Below, one piece after another: positions 32,559 through 38,529 of a DNA stretch of 38,529 nt. This stretch comes from JAAYYM01 sp964483155. GTDB taxonomy: Bacteria; Bacillota; Clostridia; Lachnospirales; Lachnospiraceae. Both the position numbers and the translations under genes were made by a program. Position 1 is the first letter of the stretch. Every line of letters starts with the position of its first letter. The notes under the pieces are model-generated. The model was given only the letters and a program-made list of their open reading frames with translations. It made no database searches and was not told where the DNA came from. The stretch covers positions 1 through 38,529 of the forward strand of contig CAZAAC010000025.1 in the NCBI GenBank assembly GCA_964483155.1. Direction: 5' to 3'.

Positions 32559-34073
32559 ATGTATTATATTGTATCAAGTGAAGAAATGAAATATTTAGAG
32601 AAAAATACGATAGAAGGCGTTGGAGTGTCTTCTATTGTTTTAATGGAAAAAGCAGCAATTGCTGTATGGGAATATTTACAGTCGGAACAATGTGATGTAA
32701 ATAAAACTTTAATTGTCTGTGGAACCGGAAATAATGGTGGTGATGGACTTGCACTAGCCAGAATTTTATTTGAAAATGATTTTTCCCCTACAGTAGTATT
32801 AATAGGTGACAGAAACAGATGCACAGCGTCGACAAAGATACAGATGGATATAGTAACCGCCTATGGAATACACATTTATGATAAAATTCCACCAGATGAT
32901 TTCACTACTATTATTGATGCTTTATTTGGCATTGGAATCAATAGAGATCTTTCTGAGAAATATTATGATGCTGTGAAAATAATAAATAGTATGTCAGGAA
33001 GAAAAGTCGCAATTGATGTTCCATCTGGTATAAACGCCGATAGCGGAAAAGTGATGGGAATAGCATTTAAGGCAGACATAACGGTAACATTTGCCTATAG
33101 AAAAAGAGGCACGACATTATACCCAGGAGCAGAGTATGCAGGGAAAATTCTGGTTGGTAATATTGGAATTAAGAGCACTAATGCAGATAAGAAGCCATCT
33201 GATTTAATTGCACTTGAAGCATACGATGTACAATTGCCGCTAAGAAAACCAGACTCTCATAAAGGAAATTATGGAAAGGTGCTGGTGATTGCAGGTAGCA
33301 ATAATATGTGTGGAGCCGCTCTGCTATCGGCCAAAGCTGTTTTTAGAAGTGGTGCGGGTATGGTTAAAGTGCTTACAGAAGAAACAAACAGGATTATCAT
33401 GCAAAGGCAGCTTCCAGAAGCAATGCTGGAAACATATACAAGTGACAAAATAGATTTTTTGGCATTAAAAAAGGCACTGCAATGGTCAGACGTTATAGTG
33501 ATGGGACCTGGTATTTCTATGTCAGAACAAGCGGTTAGTATTGTGAAGTTTGTTTTAGAAGAAAGTACATGTCCAATGATTTTAGATGCAGATGCATTAA
33601 ACATTATTGCGCAGGAAAAACTCGAATATTCTTCGCGACAGGTCGATACCATTATCACGCCACATCTTGGAGAAATGGCAAGACTAACAGGGGAAGAGAT
33701 TAGCGTTATAAAAGATAATATGATAGAGACGGCACATGCTTATGCATGGAATCATCATATTACCTGTGTGTTAAAAGATACAAGAACAATAGTGAGTGCT
33801 GAAGAAGAACCTGATTGCGTCAATATGGCGGGAAATGCAGGAATGGCAACAGCTGGCGCTGGGGATGTGTTGGCTGGTATCATAGCTGGAATAAAAGCAC
33901 AGAATACTTCATCCTACCAAGCGGCAATAACTGGCGTATATCTACACAGTGCTGCTGGGGATGTTGCGGCAAAAAAGTGTGGAATTCATGCAATGATGGC
34001 AACAGATATATTGGATGGCTTAATAGAGAGTATGCTTACATTATATTGTAAAAGAGGGGAAAAGAATGAATAG
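32559..34073 (+). CDS. nnr: Bifunctional NAD(P)HX epimerase / ADP-dependent NAD(P)HX dehydratase
   Basis: A 504-residue fusion enzyme that repairs hydrated NADH and NADPH. The N-terminal YjeF_N domain (about residues 1-210) has MEKAA, GTGNNGGDGLALAR and DALFGIG and epimerises R- and S-NAD(P)HX. The C-terminal ribokinase-like domain (about 225-495) has VIAGSNNMCGAALL, VMGPGI, ITPHLGEMARL and GNAGMATAGAGDVLAGIIAG and dehydrates S-NAD(P)HX with ADP. The start ATG 32559 is one base after the previous stop, with only a weak ribosome-binding site, which suggests coupling. Its end overlaps alr by eight bases. Confidence 0.95.
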   Translation: MYYIVSSEEMKYLEKNTIEGVGVSSIVLMEKAAIAVWEYLQSEQCDVNKTLIVCGTGNNGGDGLALARILFENDFSPTVVLIGDRNRCTASTKIQMDIVTAYGIHIYDKIPPDDFTTIIDALFGIGINRDLSEKYYDAVKIINSMSGRKVAIDVPSGINADSGKVMGIAFKADITVTFAYRKRGTTLYPGAEYAGKILVGNIGIKSTNADKKPSDLIALEAYDVQLPLRKPDSHKGNYGKVLVIAGSNNMCGAALLSAKAVFRSGAGMVKVLTEETNRIIMQRQLPEAMLETYTSDKIDFLALKKALQWSDVIVMGPGISMSEQAVSIVKFVLEESTCPMILDADALNIIAQEKLEYSSRQVDTIITPHLGEMARLTGEEISVIKDNMIETAHAYAWNHHITCVLKDTRTIVSAEEEPDCVNMAGNAGMATAGAGDVLAGIIAGIKAQNTSSYQAAITGVYLHSAAGDVAAKKCGIHAMMATDILDGLIESMLTLYCKRGEKNE

Positions 34074-35232
34074 ATTTGAACGCGTATGGGCAACAGTAAG
34101 CTTAGATGCAATATCTGATAATATGAATGCAATGTATAAGAATTTAGATAGTAATACCAAGATGCTTGCTGTCATTAAAGCAGATGGATATGGTCATGGG
34201 GCACTACCCATAGCAAAGATGTTTGAAGAGAAAGATTATATTTTTGGTTATGCAGTGGCTACTGTCGAGGAAGCAATAATATTGCGAGAAAATAATATTC
34301 GGAAAAATATTTTAATACTAGGATATGTATTTGAAAGTGCTTACAATAGTATTATTTCAAATGAAATACGTGTGACAATATTTAATTATGAGAGTGCTAA
34401 ATTACTTTCAGATTATGCAATAAAAATTAATAGAAAAGCGATTATTCATATTAAAGTGGATACAGGTATGTCAAGAATTGGATTTCTGCCAAATGAAAGT
34501 TCGATACAAATTATCAATGCCATCAGTAAGCTTCCGATGATTGTGGTGGAAGGAATTTTTACACACTTTGCGAAGGCAGATTGTGTGAATAAAGAAACAG
34601 CTAGAAAGCAGTTCAGGGTTTTTAGTGAGTTTGTAGATAGTGTGGAACAACGCCTTCGATACAGAATACCAATACATCACTGTGCAAATAGTGCTGCCAT
34701 AATGGAAATGCCAGAGACAGGAATGGATATGGTCAGGGCGGGTATCTCTATGTATGGGTTATGGCCATCAGAAGAAATGCGGAGAGACGCTATACAGCTA
34801 CACCCTGCGTTTTCATTAAAAAGTCACATTATTTTTATTAAAGAAATCGAAAAAGGTACCAGTGTAAGCTACGGAGAAACGTATACAGCGGAAAAGAGAA
34901 CAAGAATAGCGACAATACCAGTTGGCTATGGAGATGGGTATCCAAGGATGCTTTCTAATAAAGGGCACATTATTATACGTGGAAAATACGCACCTATTGT
35001 CGGTCGCATATGTATGGATCAGTTTATGGTAGATATAACAGACATCCCAGAGGCAAAGGAGCTAGATGAGGTAATACTGATTGGTGCATCAGGAACAGTG
35101 TCGATATCAGCCGAAGAAATAGGTGAGTTATCAGGAAGATTCAATTATGAACTTTTATGTGATATTAATAAAAGAGTGCCACGTATCTATACGAGAAACG
35201 GAAAGTTATTTATGCAGAATGTGGATATATAA
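34066..35232 (+). CDS. alr: Alanine racemase
   Basis: A 388-residue PLP enzyme making D-alanine for peptidoglycan. The PLP lysine is K38 in AVIKADGYGHGA; the catalytic tyrosine is in GTSVSYGETYT. GISMYGLWPS, PVGYGDGYPR and GRICMDQFMVDI complete the family pattern. ATG 34066 has GAGGGGA upstream and overlaps the end of the NAD(P)HX repair gene. An alr gene often follows this repair gene in Firmicutes. Length is normal. Confidence 0.96.
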   Translation: MNRFERVWATVSLDAISDNMNAMYKNLDSNTKMLAVIKADGYGHGALPIAKMFEEKDYIFGYAVATVEEAIILRENNIRKNILILGYVFESAYNSIISNEIRVTIFNYESAKLLSDYAIKINRKAIIHIKVDTGMSRIGFLPNESSIQIINAISKLPMIVVEGIFTHFAKADCVNKETARKQFRVFSEFVDSVEQRLRYRIPIHHCANSAAIMEMPETGMDMVRAGISMYGLWPSEEMRRDAIQLHPAFSLKSHIIFIKEIEKGTSVSYGETYTAEKRTRIATIPVGYGDGYPRMLSNKGHIIIRGKYAPIVGRICMDQFMVDITDIPEAKELDEVILIGASGTVSISAEEIGELSGRFNYELLCDINKRVPRIYTRNGKLFMQNVDI

Positions 35233-35271
35233 TTAAATATTTATATTCTTGCATAAGAGGAGGAAAGTTTT

Positions 35272-36606
35272 ATGGAGGACACAAGCTACTGGCGAGGTAT
35301 AGTATTAGTTCTATTACTTATCATGAATGCAATACTATATGCTTTCAAGGCGGCAATCAGGGAATTATATGAAAGTAATCTTGAAAAATCGTCGCAAGAA
35401 GGAAGTAATAAGGCAAAAAAAATATTAAAGGTGATAGAGAATCCCACTTCTTTAATTATTGTCATTCAATTATTGACGATTGGAACTGGAATTTTAATTG
35501 GCATGTTCTTTTTGCATATGTTCAATAATGTTGTTGTAACTGTAATCGGAATGGCGCTTACATTTTTAATTTTCGGACAACTGTTACCAAAGAGAATAGG
35601 TGCAAAATATTGCAATAAAACAGCATATACATGGATATCTCTGGTGAGTTTGTTGCTGTTGTTATTTACACCGATTACTTATTCAATTACAGTAATAGTA
35701 AATCTGATTGGTCGCCTATTTGGTATTAATTCGAAGACATCCATTGAGGACGTGACAGAAGCAGAAATCATTTCTATGGTAAATGAAGGGCACGAGCAAG
35801 GTGTACTACAAGAGAGCGAAGCCAAAATGATTACGAATATATTTGAATTTGGAGACAAACAGGCAAAGGATGTTATGATTCACAGGAAAAATATTATTGC
35901 ACTTGATGGTGATGACACACTTGAAAATGTTGTGAAGATTATTTTGAAAGAAAAGAATAGTCGGTATCCAGTTTATGAAGAAAATATTGATAATATTATC
36001 GGAATTTTACATATGAAGGATGCTTTAAGACAATATGCTGATGAATCCAAGCGGGTTGAACTGTTGAAAAATCAAAGTAATTTAATTATGGAGGCCAGAT
36101 TCATACCAGAAACACGTAATATTGATATTTTATTCAGAAATATGCAATCTGAGAAAATACATATGGTCGTAGTAGTGGATGAATATGGTCAGACAGCAGG
36201 ACTTATTGCGATGGAAGATATACTGGAAGAAATTGTTGGGAATATTTTGGACGAATATGATGAAGAAGAAGAACATATTTTGGAAAACGAAGATAATACA
36301 TATAGTATGAATGGTATGACAACGCTCGAAGAAGTTGAAGAAATACTGCATATAGCATTTGATGAAGAAGAATGTGATACGTTGAATGGATTTTTACTAT
36401 CGAGATTAGGAAAGATTCCTGAGGAAGGAGACAAATTTGAAACCGATTACGGTGGATATCATTTCGAGGTTCAAGAAATAGTGAATAAGATGATAGCAAA
36501 AGTTTTAGTTACAAAAATTGATTATGCTAAAGAGGCATCTGAAATAGACCATGAAACGTTGCATGATGCAGAAGTGATGAAAGAGGTTGAAGAGTCAGAA
36601 AAATGA
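35272..36606 (+). CDS. CNNM/CorC-type (hemolysin family) membrane protein with CBS pair
   Basis: A 444-residue protein of the DUF21-CBS-CorC_HlyC family; relatives are linked to Mg2+ or Co2+ export, and the 'hemolysin' name is historical. An N-terminal membrane domain (about residues 1-150, three or four helices, with FLIFGQLLPKRIGAKY) is followed by a CBS pair (about 195-330, including DVMIHRKNIIALDGDD and VVVVDEYGQTAGLIAMEDILEEIVGNI) and a C-terminal CorC_HlyC domain (about 345-425). ATG 35272 has GAGGAGG upstream. A promoter for the next gene lies in its last codons. Confidence 0.92.
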   Translation: MEDTSYWRGIVLVLLLIMNAILYAFKAAIRELYESNLEKSSQEGSNKAKKILKVIENPTSLIIVIQLLTIGTGILIGMFFLHMFNNVVVTVIGMALTFLIFGQLLPKRIGAKYCNKTAYTWISLVSLLLLLFTPITYSITVIVNLIGRLFGINSKTSIEDVTEAEIISMVNEGHEQGVLQESEAKMITNIFEFGDKQAKDVMIHRKNIIALDGDDTLENVVKIILKEKNSRYPVYEENIDNIIGILHMKDALRQYADESKRVELLKNQSNLIMEARFIPETRNIDILFRNMQSEKIHMVVVVDEYGQTAGLIAMEDILEEIVGNILDEYDEEEEHILENEDNTYSMNGMTTLEEVEEILHIAFDEEECDTLNGFLLSRLGKIPEEGDKFETDYGGYHFEVQEIVNKMIAKVLVTKIDYAKEASEIDHETLHDAEVMKEVEESEK

Positions 36607-36615
36607 TGTTACAAT
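36587..36615 (+). promoter_or_regulatory. Candidate promoter of yebC inside the end of the CNNM/CorC gene
   Basis: TTGAAG (36587-36592), a 17-bp spacer and TGT-TACAAT (36607-36615), an extended -10. The start near 36622 leaves room for AGAGAGG before ATG 36645. Confidence 0.6.
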
Positions 36616-36644
36616 AGCACGTAGAAAATAGAGAGGTTGATAAT

Positions 36645-37373
36645 ATGTCTGGACATTCAAAGTTTGCAAATATTAAGCATAGAAAAGAGAAAAATGATTC
36701 TGCGCGAGGAAAGATTTTTACTATAATTGGGAGAGAACTTGCTGTTGCGGTAAAAGAAGGCGGAGCGGATCCTAATAATAATTCTAGGCTTCGTGATATT
36801 ATCACAAAAGCCAAAGTAAACAATATGCCAAATGATACAATAGAAAGAGGAATCAAAAAGGCGGCCGGAGATGCAAATAGCGTAAATTATGAATTTGTAT
36901 CATATGAAGGGTATGGACCCAACGGGATTGCCATTATCGTAGATGCCATTACCGATAATAAAAATAGAACAGCGGCCAATATTAGAAGTGCATTTACAAA
37001 GGGTAACGGAAATATTGGAACACCGGGTTGCGTTTCTTTTATGTTTGATAAAAAAGGGCAGATTATAGTGGATAAGGAAGAGTATGAAGGCGATTCTGAT
37101 GAGCTTATGATGCTGTCTCTGGATTCTGGCGCAGAAGATTTTGTGGAAGAGGATGACAGCTTCGAGATTATTACGTTGCCAGATGAATTTGGTGTTGTAC
37201 GGCAGACACTGGAGGATGCTGGAATATCAATGATGTCAGCAGAGGTTACAATGATACCACAGACTTGGGTAGATTTGGTGGATGAAACTGCAGTTAAGTT
37301 ATTGCAAAAGACATTAGATCTTCTTGACGAGGATGATGACGTACAAAATGTCTATCATAATTGGAGTGAATAA
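36645..37373 (+). CDS. yebC: YebC/PmpR-family protein
   Basis: A 242-residue YebC-family protein. Members have been described as DNA-binding regulators and, more recently, some as translation factors acting at proline stretches; which applies here is not known. The N-terminus is canonical (MSGHSKFANIKHRKEKND; most family members have W at position 7 where this has F). GADPNNNSRLRDII, MPNDTIERGIKKA and YEGYGPNGIAIIVD follow, and the acidic C-terminal domain is complete. ATG 36645 has AGAGAGG upstream. Confidence 0.95.
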   Translation: MSGHSKFANIKHRKEKNDSARGKIFTIIGRELAVAVKEGGADPNNNSRLRDIITKAKVNNMPNDTIERGIKKAAGDANSVNYEFVSYEGYGPNGIAIIVDAITDNKNRTAANIRSAFTKGNGNIGTPGCVSFMFDKKGQIIVDKEEYEGDSDELMMLSLDSGAEDFVEEDDSFEIITLPDEFGVVRQTLEDAGISMMSAEVTMIPQTWVDLVDETAVKLLQKTLDLLDEDDDVQNVYHNWSE

Positions 37374-37390
37374 GAAAGGAAATCATTTTA

Positions 37391-38155
37391 ATGGAAAAAA
37401 CAAAACAGGATTTATCAAATTATTTATTCAATATTAAAAACGGTTTACCTAAATTTAAACGTGATACATATAAAGATTTTTTCATGGAAGTATATAATGC
37501 GAATGAAGATGTATTAAAGAGAATTGAAAATTTTTATTCACAAAGTGATGATAAAGAAGCCTTGGTGCAAGAGCTTGCAGATGCTTTTGTGGATGAAGCG
37601 GGAAAGAGATATGACGCATTGCAGAAAAAATCAGCCAAGGAACAGTTCCTTCTTGACAATAATACAATTATGGTAGTATACGTTCTTCCTGGCATTTTGT
37701 ATTATAAAGGTGCAAGCTCAGTACCATTGTCTGATGCAATTTTGAAAAGATGGAATGAGAGATTTACAAAATATCATATTGGCTGCGGCACCTTTGATGA
37801 AATCAAGAGTGGATTTAAAACAAAGCTATGCTATATTACAACTGCAGTATGTGAGAGCCTTGGTAAAGAAGATGATTGCTATGAATTGAAAATGCTACGT
37901 GACTATAGAGATAATTATCTCGCCATGCAGGCTGGCGGAAAAGAATTAATCGAACAGTATTATGACATTGCACCAACAATCGTGAATAGAATCAATAAAT
38001 GCGATGATGCAAAAGATATTTACAGAAATATATATGTAACATATTTAAGCCCATGTATTTCAACAATTGAAAAAGAAGATAATAAAACATGCAAGACTAT
38101 CTATATAAACATGATGGAGCAATTACAAAAAAAATATTTAGGGAGTAGATCATGA
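37391..38155 (+). CDS. CFI-box protein of unknown function
   Basis: A 254-residue protein without recognised enzyme domain. A helical N-terminal half (about residues 1-85) is followed by a hydrophobic stretch (TIMVVYVLPGILYY, about 92-105) and a segment starting at C147. That segment, LCYITTAVCESLGK, resembles the CFI box (C-F-I-T-T-A-x-C) often found near the ends of unrelated clostridial proteins, and is followed here by DDCYELKMLRDYRDNYL. ATG 37391 follows AAAGGAAA, 17 bases after yebC. The stop overlaps the next ATG in ATGA, so it is translated with the sulfhydrylase-type gene. Confidence 0.75.
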   Translation: MEKTKQDLSNYLFNIKNGLPKFKRDTYKDFFMEVYNANEDVLKRIENFYSQSDDKEALVQELADAFVDEAGKRYDALQKKSAKEQFLLDNNTIMVVYVLPGILYYKGASSVPLSDAILKRWNERFTKYHIGCGTFDEIKSGFKTKLCYITTAVCESLGKEDDCYELKMLRDYRDNYLAMQAGGKELIEQYYDIAPTIVNRINKCDDAKDIYRNIYVTYLSPCISTIEKEDNKTCKTIYINMMEQLQKKYLGSRS

Positions 38156-38529
38156 ACAGTCAATATAGAATAGAAACAAAATGCGTACAGTCTGGTTGGC
38201 AACCAAAAAACGGGGAGCCAAGAGTACTCCCAATATACCAGAGCACAACATTTAAATATGATTCTTCGGAGCAAATGGGAAAAATGTTTGATTTGGAGGA
38301 GTCTGGATACTTTTATAGCAGACTGCAAAACCCAACAAATGATTTTGTGGCGCAGAAGATATGTGATCTGGAGGGTGGAGCTGCAGCTATGTTGACATCT
38401 TCGGGTCAGGCGGCTAATTATTATGCGATTTTTAATATTTGTGAAGTGGGAGATCATGTTATCATGTCTTCCTCTGTATATGGTGGCACATTTAATCTTT
38501 TGACAGTAACAATGAAAAAAATGGGAATT
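38152..38529 (+). CDS. O-acetylhomoserine sulfhydrylase-type PLP enzyme, 3' truncated
   Basis: The first 126 residues of a Cys/Met-metabolism PLP enzyme. TKCVQSGW, PIYQSTTFKYDS, YSRLQNPTN (phosphate-binding R in the neighbouring-subunit loop) and ALxS-like MLTSSGQAANYYAI are typical of MetY/O-acetylhomoserine aminocarboxypropyltransferase, which makes homocysteine from O-acetylhomoserine and sulfide. Methionine gamma-lyase is a close alternative that the visible part cannot exclude. ATG 38152 has GGGAG upstream and overlaps the previous stop by four bases. The PLP-lysine and C-terminus lie beyond the window. Confidence 0.88.
   Translation, partial: MNSQYRIETKCVQSGWQPKNGEPRVLPIYQSTTFKYDSSEQMGKMFDLEESGYFYSRLQNPTNDFVAQKICDLEGGAAAMLTSSGQAANYYAIFNICEVGDHVIMSSSVYGGTFNLLTVTMKKMGI

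Overview
The window is AT-rich, densely packed bacterial DNA. Almost all genes lie on the + strand, with strong AGGAGG-type ribosome-binding sites and several TTG starts. Gene content points to an anaerobic, probably spore-lineage Firmicute of the Lachnospiraceae/Clostridia: a Na+-pumping biotin decarboxylase, a six-gene Rnf complex, a group B-like [FeFe] hydrogenase, oxygen-sensitive ribonucleotide reductase with its activase, Rex, a clostridial-type four-domain S1 protein and DegV. This taxonomic call is inference from gene content. A run of ten Ns at 10032-10041 shows that this is draft sequence.

Layout. (1) 1-5139: a membrane-decarboxylase operon, entered part-way through its first gene: acyl-CoA carboxyltransferase, OadG-like lipoprotein, biotin carrier, Na+-pump beta subunit and OadA/5S carboxyltransferase. 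(2) 5165-9964: a TetR regulator behind a promoter/palindrome, then an HI0933-type flavoprotein, ispH, an S1 protein and cheR, ending at a terminator. (3) 10042-11093 (minus): a YprB-like exonuclease-fold protein cut by the assembly gap. (4) 11267-18245: a CmpB-type membrane protein followed by rnfCDGEAB, with apbE (the flavin transferase that matures Rnf subunits) convergent and overlapping rnfB. (5) 18333-21220: two membrane-anchored cell-wall hydrolases and, on the minus strand, an unusual AP2-HNH-AP2 protein with a decayed nuclease core. (6) 21400-24745: nrdD, nrdG and a dUTPase-family gene behind a strong promoter with two NrdR-box-like sites 31 bp apart. (7) 24888-31134: degV, a CBS-pair protein, a monomeric [FeFe] hydrogenase behind a 21-bp perfect inverted repeat, gltX and a short UvrD-family helicase. 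(8) 31146-38529: rex behind a perfect consensus promoter, a coiled-coil protein, NAD(P)HX repair enzyme, alanine racemase, a CNNM/CorC protein, yebC, a CFI-box protein and the start of an O-acetylhomoserine sulfhydrylase-type gene.

How the genes work together. The decarboxylase couples decarboxylation of a biotin-bound carboxyl group to Na+ export. Rnf couples ferredoxin:NAD+ electron flow to an ion gradient. The hydrogenase can exchange ferredoxin electrons with H2, and Rex senses NADH/NAD+. The window therefore carries much of an anaerobic redox and ion-gradient economy. No CRISPR array, tRNA, rRNA, insertion sequence or prophage was seen, and no intergenic stretch exceeds 300 bases.

The most interesting items are the AP2-HNH-AP2 protein and the dyads around its promoter, the decarboxylase operon with two different carboxyl-donor subunits, the promoter-spanning palindromes before tetR and the hydrogenase, the nrdD control region, and the Cys-rich tail of RnfE.
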